From: Eukaryota sp. TZLM1-RC
Lineage: Eukaryota > Metamonada: BaSk clade
NCBI GenBank assembly: GCA_040285825.1
Contig: JAUPSS010000001.1
Span: 2,480,001 to 2,544,000, forward strand
Length of the DNA: 64,000 nucleotides
Direction of reading: 5' to 3'
Positions 1 through 13,200 of the stretch are shown here, piece after piece. Every line of letters begins with the position of its first letter. The first letter of the stretch is position 1. A model generated the notes under the pieces. That model was not told the origin of the DNA, did not search any database, and saw only the letters and a program-made list of their open reading frames with translations. The position numbers and the translations under genes are program-made.

Positions 1-100
1 AAATTTTAACCTGCTTCAACGTTGATTATTGTTGCTCTGTTACAATTTTTCCGTTCTCAAAAAGTTAAAATACACATGCATATGAGTTAGTGAGAGGATA

Positions 101-655
101 TACATGCAACTCACCTAATCATACCAATGACCATTCAACCAATCATACCAATGACTACTGAAATGACCATAGCACGGACTTTAACACCACAATTGTTATA
201 TTAATTGTCCCAAAATGGACTTTAAAGATTTGACCAACGATTGTAATAAACAACCATTGGTCAATATACGAAACTAGGAACTTCATATGAGCCTCAGTAA
301 ATCGTATCAAAAACGATACTCTTACACTTACAGCAATGGTTTTATTAGTTTGCAACATTCAATTGCATACTTTTTGATTTCTTTACTATTTTTACAATTT
401 AATGTTTAAAAATTAATAAACTCAATTAATTCAAATATATACAAAATCAATTGCAAACGTAATCATGAGTTTGTACTGATCTAGTAACACATAGTCAACA
501 TTACTCACACACAATTTCACACAAAGTTTGATCACAAGTTGATCACATCTAGTACATAGAGACTACATGCAACTCACCAAATCATACCAATGAACATTGA
601 ACTAATTATACCAATGACTACTCAAAATACCATAGCACGGACTTTAAAACCACAA
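101..655. repeat. Satellite unit, one full copy plus a partial copy
   Basis: This is a diverged copy of the ~460 bp unit that makes up the large array further right. A full unit runs from about 101 to 562, and a second partial unit runs to about 655, where homology stops in an A/T-rich junction just before the PI3K-like gene. The core shared with the array includes the segment from the 'catagcacggactttaacac' block to the 'gtttgatcacaagttgatca' block. It differs from array units at scattered bases, including one change in the hairpin stem (ttgaccaacg instead of ttgaccaatg), so it is an older or isolated copy. The first 100 bases hold nothing I recognise. Confidence 0.85.
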
Positions 656-679
656 TTGAAATTGAAAACAAATTTTTTT

Positions 680-1789
680 TCAATCGATTGACTGTTTTCT
701 TGCTGGAGTGGGAATTAGTGATTTGTTGACTGCATAGACAAGGGAATGAAGAGAGATCTTGTCTGATGTGGAATCGATGTGGAATTCATTATTTTCAAAC
801 CACAGTCCTGTTGATTCTTGTTGACCATTGACTTTCTGTGACTCCGATGATGTTTTTGAATGATGTAAGGGGTGAATTGAGATTGACTCTTTATTTACGG
901 TCGAATTAGACAGTCTATGCATCCAAAGATCATCAACGTCAGGTGGCTTAGTTAGAGCGAATATATTAATGACTACTTTGGCCCCAGGAGGAATATTTGG
1001 AATATTAAAGTAGATTTCCATATATTCATCTGGAAAATAGACAATTTCATCACTTATTCGACTGATAGGATGGACAACAAAATCGTTGGGTGTCACAGAA
1101 CGATCTCCAACTAATATATAGGAAGATGCAAAAACAAACAGATTCGACTTATTAAGATCATCAGGGCCCTTAATTTTGTTTAATTTTGATAACAATTTAG
1201 ATGAAGTTTCAAAAACATTTGCAACCGCTTTGACTGACACTCGAAACGGAGCATGAATTGTCTTTGAAAGAGTATTTGAAACTTTTGAAACATTGGATTC
1301 AGAATTTGAATTTTTGTTTGAAGTGTTGTCGATGATATCACTAATCGACATATTTGAAACTTTGTAAAAAAGCTCAGAATTTTCACTTGAATTATTCATA
1401 TTAGAAGAGAAAAACGAAAACCAATGATAAAATTCTTCAATAGGAACAAAAGAAATATCCAAGATTGCAGGCTTCATAAGCAAACTATCAAAGACGGATG
1501 GGTAATGGAACAGAGGAAAATCACCAATTAAATAATCCGATTTACCGCTAATTTGAACTGCATACTGGTTCACGTCAACTTGACAATCTGGATTAGTCCG
1601 ATGAAATTTGATCCACAGTTTGTCTATCAGAGCCTTCAATGTTTCTTTGTGTTGAATTCGAACAGTTACTCTGACATTGTTTGGCAAAAGAGCACGGACC
1701 ATAAAAAAATCTGCAAGATGCTCCGAGAATTGGCAGAAGTTGGACGGAAGTGGTGGACCTTCGAGGTCAAAGGGACTAGTGTTGACCAT
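680..1789 (-). CDS. PI3K-like protein with Ras-binding and C2 domains, no kinase domain
   Basis: The 369-residue reading frame resembles the N-terminal half of class I phosphoinositide 3-kinase catalytic subunits. Residues about 28-115 look like the PI3K Ras-binding domain, with the family pattern of a ubiquitin-like fold ending in 'SGKSDYLIGDFPLFHY' and 'ILDISFVP' (compare the typical GxDEYLxGDYPL). Residues about 182-290 look like the PI3K C2 domain ('FRVSVKAVANV', then 'EYMEIYFNIPNIPPGAKVVI'). A Ser/Asn-rich linker separates them. The helical and lipid-kinase domains that normally follow are absent: the frame stops at 680-682, about 25 bp from satellite sequence. It is either a truncated gene or a standalone adaptor. 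The start is the first ATG after an upstream in-frame stop. It is divergent from the acyltransferase gene, with 137 bp between the two starts. The domain call is inference from motif pattern. Confidence 0.6.
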   Translation of the reverse strand: MVNTSPFDLEGPPLPSNFCQFSEHLADFFMVRALLPNNVRVTVRIQHKETLKALIDKLWIKFHRTNPDCQVDVNQYAVQISGKSDYLIGDFPLFHYPSVFDSLLMKPAILDISFVPIEEFYHWFSFFSSNMNNSSENSELFYKVSNMSISDIIDNTSNKNSNSESNVSKVSNTLSKTIHAPFRVSVKAVANVFETSSKLLSKLNKIKGPDDLNKSNLFVFASSYILVGDRSVTPNDFVVHPISRISDEIVYFPDEYMEIYFNIPNIPPGAKVVINIFALTKPPDVDDLWMHRLSNSTVNKESISIHPLHHSKTSSESQKVNGQQESTGLWFENNEFHIDSTSDKISLHSLVYAVNKSLIPTPARKQSID

Positions 1790-1926
1790 AAAAGACTTTT
1801 CAAAAAATTGATTCTCAGTCGAATGATGAGCTAAACTCCCAAAAAGAGGTTGGCTGTGTAATATCTAAAGTACCAAATGAAGAATGATGTTTCGTTTTTC
1901 ATCTATTTTTACCAATAAAGGTTCAG
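1790..1926. promoter_or_regulatory. Short divergent promoter region
   Basis: Only 137 bp separates two divergently transcribed starts, so both promoters must lie here or inside the genes. It is A/T-rich near the plus-strand start. I see no clear TATA box or other named element. Confidence 0.35.
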
Positions 1927-3084
1927 ATGACCTCACATGGAGATGTTTTCATAGAAGTGTCAGTGAATCCCATGCATGGTAATGATACTAATAAAAAGGA
2001 CGTGGAACCTGTAAAAGATCCAAAGATCCAAGCACGTCAAGACGCCATGGATATTGTACGTGGGCTCGCAGTATTGATGATGGTTCTTCAACATACTGTG
2101 CTCTATATGGTCGCCGAGGAGTCTTCGTGGTTGTACCGTTGGACGTTAGTAGGACCTGGGGATGTCGCAGTCATTTTTATGTTTATTCTAGGAATCAACA
2201 TGGCAGATCCAAACGGCATTACTAACAAAGCTCTTGCCCTCCGTGGACTGAAAATCTGGGTCCTTGCTGCTGCTTTGAACTTTCTTAGAGCATCAGCACC
2301 ATTTTATGTAGCTTGCAAATTGAGGGACTTTTGTGTTGGTTTTACGTACCTAGAAATGTTTCTGCGGCTTGACATTTATCATTTTGTCGGAGGTTTCCTT
2401 TTGTTTGTGGCTCTTATGCGTTCCCTAGAAATGACTCAGCTAGCACAGTTGGTTGTTACGTGTATTTTGTGGCTTGTTTTCTCTCTTTTCGACGGTACTC
2501 CACCTAATGACTACACTGGTATTTTCGGTTATTACGTAATTGGCACAAAGGCATTTGCAAACTTTCCTTTCCGTAACTGGCTTATATTCCCCATGGTCGG
2601 TGTTTTTCTCGGTAACTACTGGAGACCCTACAAAAAAGAAGATTTCGACATGAAAAAAATTCTGTATGTTTGTCTTGGAGTTTGGGCTGTCTTATTCACG
2701 GCCATGATCATTTTCTATCCTGATATTGATCATTATGGTAATTACGACGACAGTAACTACTTGCAGCAAACTCCTCTAACCAACGTCTTCTTTTTGTGTC
2801 AAAACATTATCATATTGGTTGCTGTGGAATTCATTGTTTCCAAGGGTTGGGTATGGCAACCTTTCTTCAAGTTTATCAAATTCTGGAGTAGAAACATTAT
2901 GGCAATTTTTGTTGTTCAATGGATTTTGATTACATGGATTTCTCTAGTAATTGTCGGAGGATTCGATAAAGCTGAATCCATTTGGGAGAGCTATCTCTCT
3001 ATGATTGTTGCTGTTGTTCTTACTGATAGTGTTGTTCGTTATATCCCTGGCATCAGCAAGGGTTTAAAGAAATTAGTAAAGTGA
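1927..3084 (+). CDS. HGSNAT-like multi-pass membrane acyltransferase
   Basis: The 385-residue protein resembles the heparan-alpha-glucosaminide N-acetyltransferase catalytic family (HGSNAT_cat/DUF1624, acyltransferase-3 clan). These proteins move acetyl groups from acetyl-CoA across a membrane to glucosamine-type sugars, in lysosomes in animals. After a ~37-residue hydrophilic N-terminus comes the family signature 'MDIVRGLAVLMMVLQHT', with the conserved Arg-Gly and the His that in HGSNAT is the catalytic position. Next is 'GPGDVAVIFMFILGI'. About ten hydrophobic segments follow to the C-terminus, which ends in a basic 'KGLKKLVK'. The length fits bacterial and protist members; animal HGSNAT is longer. 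The start ATG has purines at -3 and is the first in frame. The substrate is not predictable from sequence. A YeiB-like or other acyltransferase-3 role is the main alternative. Confidence 0.7.
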   Translation: MTSHGDVFIEVSVNPMHGNDTNKKDVEPVKDPKIQARQDAMDIVRGLAVLMMVLQHTVLYMVAEESSWLYRWTLVGPGDVAVIFMFILGINMADPNGITNKALALRGLKIWVLAAALNFLRASAPFYVACKLRDFCVGFTYLEMFLRLDIYHFVGGFLLFVALMRSLEMTQLAQLVVTCILWLVFSLFDGTPPNDYTGIFGYYVIGTKAFANFPFRNWLIFPMVGVFLGNYWRPYKKEDFDMKKILYVCLGVWAVLFTAMIIFYPDIDHYGNYDDSNYLQQTPLTNVFFLCQNIIILVAVEFIVSKGWVWQPFFKFIKFWSRNIMAIFVVQWILITWISLVIVGGFDKAESIWESYLSMIVAVVLTDSVVRYIPGISKGLKKLVK

Positions 3085-3905
3085 CACGATTCTTTGTAGG
3101 TGTAAAGCAAGTTTTTGTTTAAGGTTCATGTAATTAATGGCTTGTTCATGGTCATTATAATTGATACCCACGATGTGTGGGCAGATTTTATTAGTTTCTT
3201 TTTATTATCTTTTTCAAGCTAAGTGAGATTTTATTAGTTTAAAAAATCCTATACATTCTAGGAACAAAAAATACATTGTGGGCTGGATTGGAAGCAAAGA
3301 TGTATAAAAGAAAGGTTTGAAAAAGGGTTAATAAACATAGATCTGGTTTTTAATTCGAAGAGGTTCAACAACAGTCAGCCATATTACCAACTATTTGCAG
3401 TCAAGGGTTCATTTTCTAAATAGAATTTGAATTATATTGAATAACAATGCAAAATAACTGATGGGTGCCAATGGGTTACCTTGTTTTATTGAATAAAGAT
3501 TTTGAGTGTAATTATGAAACAAATTAAACTCTTGGTTTACCACAAATTTCATTAATTAATTATTTATTTTTTTGTTTAGTAGAAGAAACGCGATAACACA
3601 GCAAACATTTCTTTGAACAGTTTGAAAACAGAACTGTTTTCAGTCAATCGATTGTTTTCGATTGACTGTTAAAATTGTTGTTTGTAGAGGATAGGTTTTT
3701 TTGTTTTTTTAATGACAGTGTAATCAATTGAATCAAAAATTGAAATTTTATGTTCTTAGTGTTATTGATTTCTTTTTTTTCTTTAAAGAAGTACATCTCA
3801 TTAGCTCAAATTCCAAGCAATAATTTTTTTTACAAATTTTTTTTAATTGACAAGGGAAAATACAAAAGAGATTCAAATACATGAAGAAATTATCCAAAAA
3901 CACAT
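3085..3905. other. AT-rich intergenic region with a perfect hairpin
   Basis: No gene is recognised. The region holds the probable 3' ends of the acyltransferase and of the coiled-coil remnant. An 11-bp perfect inverted repeat lies at 3641-3651 and 3658-3668 with a 6-base loop. The 14 bases at 3641-3654 are the exact inverse of 681-694 at the end of the PI3K-like gene. Long A/T homopolymers occur at 3769-3845. Confidence 0.6.
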
Positions 3906-4238
3906 TCACCTACTCCTTCTTTTCTTGACCGGAGTAGTTGATTCCTTTACAGTCTTCTTCAAGTCATCTTCTTGAAAGTTCTGCACTGCAACTTCCACCA
4001 ACTTCTTGTTGGACTCCACAAGCGAGCTCAAGCGTTCACAATCTGCCTCAATACTCCTCTTCAATTCTTCGTACCTATTTTCGAGACGATCAAACGCAGC
4101 TTTTTGATGAGAAAGTGCTTCTTGATGGTGTGTGATATCTGGAACACTATCAATAGTGAGTTCTGATTGAGTCAATTTTTTTGCCACAATCGATTTTTTC
4201 GCATTATTCGTTCTTTTTGCCGCCGGTGTAACGTAATT
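3906..4238 (-). pseudogene. 3' end of a coiled-coil protein gene cut by the satellite array
   Basis: The open frame encodes about 110 residues and ends in a basic tail (TPVKKRRSR). The middle (residues ~45-90) is a strongly heptad-like coiled coil rich in Glu, Leu and Lys. There is no ATG start in frame. Reading upstream, coding-like sequence (TPAAKRTNNAKKSIVAKK) continues to about 4235, where it runs straight into satellite DNA. Within the satellite the frame meets a stop at 4272-4274. The gene therefore seems to have lost its 5' part at the array boundary. The product is not recognisable; the basic Pro/Ala/Lys segments would suit a nuclear or chromatin protein, but that is inference. A GTG at 4185-4187 could be misread as a start. 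Confidence 0.5.
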
Positions 4239-7200
4239 GTATACTTTTTGATTTTTTACTATTTTTACAATTTAATGTTTAAAAATTAATAAACTCAATT
4301 AATTCAAATATATACAAAATCAATTGAAAATGTAATCATGAGTTTGTACTGATCAAGTAACACATAGCCAACATTACTCACACACAATTTCACACAAAGT
4401 TTGATCACAAGTTGATCACATCTAGTACATAAGGACTACATCATGCAACTCACCAAATCACCAATGACCATTCAACAAATCATACCAATGACTACTCAAA
4501 TGACCATAGCACGGACTTTAACACCACAATTGTTATATTAATTGTCCCAAAATGGACTTTAAAGATTTGACCAATGATTGTAATAAACAACCATTGGTCA
4601 ATATACGAAACTAGGAACTTCATATGAGCCTCAGTAAATCGTATCAAAAACGATACTCTTACACTTACAGCAATGGTTTTATTAGTTTGCAACATTCAAT
4701 TGTATACTTTTTCATTTTTTACTATTTTTACAATTTAATGTTTAAAAATTAATAAACTCAATTAATTCAAATATATACAAAATCAATTGAAAATGTAATC
4801 ATGAGTTTGTACTGATCAAGTAACACATAGCCAACATTACTCACACACAATTTCACACAAAGTTTGATCACAAGTTGATCACATCTAGTACATAAGGACT
4901 ACATCTTGCAACTCATTAAATCACCAATGACCATTCAACAAATCATACCAATGACTACTCAAATGACCATAGCACGGACTTTAACACCACAATTGTTATA
5001 TTAATTGTCCCAAAATGGACTTTAAAGATTTGACCAATGATTGTAATAAACAACCATTGGTCAATATACGAAACTAGGAACTTCATATGAGCCTCAGTAA
5101 ATCGTATCAAAAACGATACTCTTACACTTACAGCAATGGTTTTATTAGTTTGCAACATTCAATTGTATACTTTTTGATTTTTTACTATTTTTACAATTTA
5201 ATGTTTAAAAATTAATAAACTCAATTAATTCAAATATATACAAAATCAATTGAAAATGTAATCATGAGTTTGTACTGATCAAGTAACACATAGCCAACAT
5301 TACTCACACACAATTTCACACAAAGTTTGATCACAAGTTGATCACATCTAGTACATAAGGACTACATCATGCAACTCACCAAATCACCAATGACCATTCA
5401 ACAAATCATACCAATGACTACTCAAATGACCATAGCACGGACTTTAACACCACAATTGTTATATTAATTGTCCCAAAATGGACTTTAAAGATTTGACCAA
5501 TGATTGTAATAAACAACCATTGGTCAATATACGAAACTAGGAACTTCATATGAGCCTCAGTAAATCGTATCAAAAACGATACTCTTACACTTACAGCAAT
5601 GGTTTTATTAGTTTGCAACATTCAATTGTATACTTTTTCATTTTTTACTATTTTTACAATTTAATGTTTAAAAATTAATAAACTCAATTAATTCAAATAT
5701 ATACAAAATCAATTGAAAATGTAATCATGAGTTTGTACTGATCAAGTAACACATAGCCAACATTACTCACACACATTTTCACACAAAGTTTGATCACAAG
5801 TTGATCACATCTAGTACATAAGGACTACATGCAACTCACCAAATCACACCAATGACCATTCAACCAATCAAACCAATGACTACTCAAATGACCATAGCAC
5901 GGACTTTAACACCACAATTGTTATATTAATTGTCCCAAAATGGACTTTAAAGATTTGACCAATGATTGTAATAAACAACCATTGGTCAATATACGAAACT
6001 AGGAACTTCATATGAGCCTCAGTAAATCGTATCAAAAACGATACTCTTACACTTACAGCAATGGTTTTATTAGTTTGCAACATTCAATTGTATACTTTTT
6101 CATTTTTTACTATTTTTGCAATTTAATGTTTAAAAATTAATAAACTCAATTAATTCAAATATATACAAAATCAATTGAAAATGTAATCATGAGTTTGTAC
6201 TGATCAAGTAACACATAGCCAACATTACTCACACACAATTTCACACAAAGTTTGATCACAAGTTGATCACATCTAGTACATAAGGACTACATCATGCAAC
6301 TCACCAAATCACCAATGACCATTCAACAAATCATACCAATGACTACTCAAATGACCATAGCACGGACTTTAACACCACAATTGTTATATTAATTGTCCCA
6401 AAATGGACTTTAAAGATTTGACCAATGATTGTAATAAACAAGCATTGGTCAATATACGAAACTAGGAACTTCATATGAGCCTCAGTAAATCGTATCAAAA
6501 ACGATACTCTTACACTTACAGCAATGGTTTTATTAGTTTGCAACATTCAATTGTATACTTTTTCATTTTTTACTATTTTTACAATTTAATGTTTAAAAAT
6601 TAATAAACTCAATTAATTCAAATATATACAAAATCAATTGAAAATGTAATCATGAGTTTGTACTGATCAAGTAACACATAGCCAACATTACTCACACACA
6701 ATTTCACACAAAGTTTGATCACAAGTTGATCACATCTAGTACATAAGGACTACATCATGCAACTCACCAAATCACCAATGACCATTCAACAAATCATACC
6801 AATGACTACTCAAATGACCATAGCACGGACTTTAACACCACAATTGTTATATTAATTGTCCCAAAATGGACTTTAAAGATTTGACCAATGATTGTAATAA
6901 ACAAGCATTGGTCGATATACGAAACTAGGAACTTCATATGAGCCTCAGTAAATCGTATCAAAAACGATACTCTTACACTTACAGCAATGGTTTTATTAGT
7001 TTGCAACATTCAATTGTATACTTTTTGATTTTTTACTATTTTTACAATTTAATGTTTAAAAATTAATAAACTCAATTAATTCAAATATATACAAAATCAA
7101 TTGAAAATGTAATCATGAGTTTGTACTGATCAAGTAACACATAGCCAACATTACTCACACACAATTTCACACAAAGTTTGATCACAAGTTGATCACATCT

Positions 7201-10200
7201 AGTACATAAGGACTACATCATGCAACTCACCAAATCACCAATGACCATTCAACCAATCATACCAATGACTACTCAAATGACCATAGCACGGACTTTAACA
7301 CCACAATTGTTATATTAATTGTCCCAAAATGGACTTTAAAGATTTGACCAATGATTGTAATAAACAACCATTGGTCAATATACGAAACTAGGAACTTCAT
7401 ATGAGCCTCAGTAAATCGTATCAAAAACGATACTCTTACACTTACAGCAATGGTTTTATTAGTTTGCAACATTCAATTGTATACTTTTTGATTTTTTACT
7501 ATTTTTACAATTTAATGTTTAAAAATTAATAAACTCAATTAATTCAAATATATACAAAATCAATTGAAAATGTAATCATGAGTTTGTACTGATCAAGTAA
7601 CACATAGCCAACATTACTCACACACAATTTCACACAAAGTTTGATCACAAGTTGATCACATCTAGTACATAAGGACTACATGCAACTCACCTAATCATAC
7701 CAATGACCATTCAACCAATCAAACCAATGACTACTCAAATGACCATAGCACGGACTTTAACACCACAATTGTTATATTAATTGTCCCAAAATGGACTTTA
7801 AAGATTTGACCAATGATTGTAATAAACAACCATTGGTCAATATACGAAACTAGGAACTTCATATGAGCCTCAGTAAATCGTATCAAAAACGATACTCTTA
7901 CACTTACAGCAATTGTTTTATTAGTTTGCAACATTCAATTGTATACTTTTTGATTTTTTACTATTTTTGCAATTTAATGTTTAAAAATTAATAAACTCAA
8001 TTAATTCAAATATATACAAAATCAATTGAAAATGTAATCATGAGTTTGTACTGATCAAGTAACACATAGCCAACATTACTCACACACAATTTCACACAAA
8101 GTTTGATCACAAGTTGATCACATCTAGTACATAAGGACTACATCATGCAACTCACCAAATCACCAATGACCATTCAACCAATCATACCAATGACTACTCA
8201 AATGACCATAGCACGGACTTTAACACCACAATTGTTATATTAATTGTCCCAAAATGGACTTTAAAGATTTGACCAATGATTGTAATAAACAACCATTGGT
8301 CAATATACGAAACTAGGAACTTCATATGAGCCTCAGTAAATCGTATCAAAAACGATACTCTTACACTTACAGCAATTGTTTTATTAGTTTGCAACATTCA
8401 ATTGTATACTTTTGATTTTTTACTATTTTTTACAATTTAATGTTTAAAAATTAATAAACTCAATTAATTCAAATATATACAAAATCAATTTGAAAATGTA
8501 ATCATGAGTTTGTACTGATCAAGTAACACATAGCCAACATTACTCACACACAATTTCACACAAAGTTTGATCACAAGTTGATCACATCTAGTACATAAGG
8601 ACTACATCATGCAACTCACCAAATCACCAATGACCATTCAACCAATCATACCAATGACTACTCAAATGACCATAGCACGGACTTTAACACCACAATTGTT
8701 ATATTAATTGTCCCAAAATGGACTTTAAAGATTTGACCAATGATTGTAATAAACAACCATTGGTCAATATACGAAACTAGGAACTTCATATGAGCCTCAG
8801 TAAATCGTATCAAAAACGATACTCTTACACTTACAGCAATGGTTTTATTAGTTTGCAACATTCAATTGTATACTTTTTGATTTTTACTTTTTACAATTTA
8901 ATGTTTAAAAATTAATAAACTCAATTAATTCAAATATATACAAAATCAATTGAAAATGTAATCATGAGTTTGTACTGATCAAGTAACACATAGCCAACAT
9001 TACTCACACACAATTTCACACAAAGTTTGATCACAAGTTGATCACATCTAGTACATAAGGACTACATGCAACTCACCAAATCACCAATGACCATTCAACC
9101 AAATCATACCAATGACTACTCAAATGACCATAGCACGGACTTTAACACCACAATTGTTATATTAATTGTCCCAAAATGGACTTTAAAGATTTGACCAATG
9201 ATTGTAATAAACAACCATTGGTCAATATACGAAACTAGGAACTTCATATGAGCCTCAGTAAATCGTATCAAAAACGATACTCTTACACTTACAGCAATTG
9301 TTTTATTAGTTTGCAACATTCAATTGTATACTTTTTGATTTTTTACTTTTTTTACAATTTAATGTTTAAAAATTAATACACTCAATTAATTCAAATATAT
9401 ACAAAATCATTTGAAAATGTAATCATGAGTTTGTACTGATCAAGTAACACATAGCCAACATTACTCACACACAATTTCACACAAAGTTTGATCACAAGTT
9501 GATCACATCTAGTACATAAGGACTACATGCAACTCACCAAATCACACCAATGACCATTCAACCAATCATACCAATGACTACTCAAATGACCATAGCACGG
9601 ACTTTAACACCACAATTGTTATATTAATTGTCCCAAAATGGACTTTAAAGATTTGACCAATGATTGTAATAAACAACCATTGGTCAATATACGAAACTAG
9701 GAACTTCATATGAGCCTCAGTAAATCGTATCAAAAACGATACTCTTACACTTACAGCAATTGGTTTTATTAGTTTGCAACATTCAATTGTATACTTTTGA
9801 TTTTTTACTTTTTTACAATTTAATGTTTAAAAATTAATACACTCAATTAATTCAAATATATACAAAATCATTTGAAAATGTAATCATGAGTTTGTACTGA
9901 TCAAGTAACACATAGCCAACATTACTCACACACAATTTCACACAAAGTTTGATCACAAGTTGATCACATCTAGTACATAAGGACTACATGCAACTCACCA
10001 AATCACCAATGACCATTCAACCAAATCATACCAATGACTACTCAAATGACCATAGCACGGACTTTAACACCACAATTGTTATATTAATTGTCCCAAAATG
10101 GACTTTAAAGATTTGACCAATGATTGTAATAAACAACCATTGGTCAATATACGAAACTAGGAACTTCATATGAGCCTCAGTAAATCGTATCAAAAACGAT

Positions 10201-13200
10201 ACTCTTACACTTACAGCAATGGTTTTATTAGTTTGCAACATTCAATTGTATACTTTTTGATTTTTTACTTTTTACAATTTAATGTTTAAAAATTAATACA
10301 CTCAATTAATTCAAATATATACAAAATCATTTGAAAATGTAATCATGAGTTTGTACTGATCAAGTAACACATAGCCAACATTACTCACACACAATTTCAC
10401 ACAAAGTTTGATCACAAGTTGATCACATCTAGTACATAAGGACTACATGCAACTCACCAAATCACCAATGACCATTCAACCAATCATACCAATGACTACT
10501 CAAATGACCATAGCACGGACTTTAACACCACAATTGTTATATTAATTGTCCCAAAATGGACTTTAAAGATTTGACCAATGATTGTAATAAACAACCATTG
10601 GTCAATATACGAAACTAGGAACTTCATATGAGCCTCAGTAAATCGTATCAAAACGATACTCTTACACTTACAGCAATTGTTTTATTAGTTTGCAACATTC
10701 AATTGTATACTTTTTGATTTTTTACTATTTTTACAATTTAATGTTTAAAAATTAATAAACTCAATTAATTCAAATATATACAAAATCAATTGAAAATGTA
10801 ATCATGAGTTTGTACTGATCAAGTAACACATAGCCAACATTACTCACACACAATTTCACACAAAGTTTGATCACAAGTTGATCACATCTAGTACATAAGG
10901 ACTACATGCAACTCACCAAATCACCAATGACCATTCAACCAATCATACCAATGACTACTCAAATGACCATAGCACGGACTTTAACACCACAATTGTTATA
11001 TTAATTGTCCCAAAATGGACTTTAAAGATTTGACCAATGATTGTAATAAACAACCATTGGTCAATATACGAAACTAGGAACTTCATATGAGCCTCAGTAA
11101 ATCGTATCAAAAACGATACTCTTACACTTACAGCAATGGTTTTATTAGTTTGCAACATTCAATTGTATACTTTTTGATTTTTTACTATTTTTACAATTTA
11201 ATGTTTAAAAATTAATAAACTCAATTAATTCAAATATATACAAAATCAATTGAAAATGTAATCATGAGTTTGTACTGATCAAGTAACACATAGCCAACAT
11301 TACTCACACACAATTTCACACAAAGTTTGATCACAAGTTGATCACATCTAGTACATAAGGACTACATGCAACTCACCAAATCACCAATGACCATTCAACC
11401 AATCATACCAATGACTACTCAAATGACCATAGCACGGACTTTAACACCACAATTGTTATATTAATTGTCCCAAAATGGACTTTAAAGATTTGACCAATGA
11501 TTGTAATAAACAACCATTGGTCAATATACGAAACTAGGAACTTCATATGAGCCTCAGTAAATCGTATCAAAAACGATACTCTTACACTTACAGCAATGGT
11601 TTTATTAGTTTGCAACATTCAATTGTATACTTTTGATTTTTTACTATTTTTACAATTTAATGTTTAAAAATTAATAAACTCAATTAATTCAAATATATAC
11701 AAAATCAATTGAAAATGTAATCATGAGTTTGTACTGATCAAGTAACACATAGCCAACATTACTCACACACAATTTCACACAAAGTTTGATCACAAGTTGA
11801 TCACATCTAGTACATAAGGACTACATCATGCAACTCACCAAATCACCAATGACCATTCAACCAATCATACCAATGACTACTCAAATGACCATAGCACGGA
11901 CTTTAACACCACAATTGTTATATTAATTGTCCCAAAATGGACTTTAAAGATTTGACCAATGATTGTAATAAACAACCATTGGTCAATATACGAAACTAGG
12001 AACTTCATATGAGCCTCAGTAAATCGTATCAAAACGATACTCTTACACTTACAGCAATGGTTTTATTAGTTTGCAACATTCAATTGTATACTTTTTGATT
12101 TTTTACTATTTTTACAATTTAATGTTTAAAAATTAATAAACTCAATTAATTCAAATATATACAAAATCAATTGAAAATGTAATCATGAGTTTGTACTGAT
12201 CAAGTAACACATAGCCAACATTACTCACACACAATTTCACACAAAGTTTGATCACAAGTTGATCACATCTAGTACATAAGGACTACATCATGCAACTCAC
12301 CAAATCACCAATGACCATTCAACCAATCATACCAATGACTACTCAAATGACCATAGCACGGACTTTAACACCACAATTGTTATATTAATTGTCCCAAAAT
12401 GGACTTTAAAGATTTGACCAATGATTGTAATAAACAACCATTGGTCAATATACGAAACTAGGAACTTCATATGAGCCTCAGTAAATCGTATCAAAACGAT
12501 ACTCTTACACTTACAGCAATGGTTTTATTAGTTTGCAACATTCAATTGTATACTTTTTGATTTTTTACTATTTTTACAATTTAATGTTTAAAAATTAATA
12601 AACTCAATTAATTCAAATATATACAAAATCAATTGAAAATGTAATCATGAGTTTGTACTGATCAAGTAACACATAGCCAACATTACTCACACACAATTTC
12701 ACACAAAGTTTGATCACAAGTTGATCACATCTAGTACATAAGGACTACATCATGCAACTCACCAAATCACCAATGACCATTCAACCAATCATACCAATGA
12801 CTACTCAAATGACCATAGCACGGACTTTAACACCACAATTGTTATATTAATTGTCCCAAAATGGACTTTAAAGATTTGACCAATGATTGTAATAAACAAC
12901 CATTGGTCAATATACGAAACTAGGAACTTCATATGAGCCTCAGTAAATCGTATCAAAACGATACTCTTACACTTACAGCAATGGTTTTATTAGTTTGCAA
13001 CATTCAATTGTATACTTTTGATTTTTTACTATTTTTACAATTTAATGTTTAAAAATTAATAAACTCAATTAATTCAAATATATACAAAATCAATTGAAAA
13101 TGTAATCATGAGTTTGTACTGATCACATAGCCAACATTACTCACACACAATTTCACACAAACTTTGATCACAAGTTGATCACATCTAGTACATAAGGACT

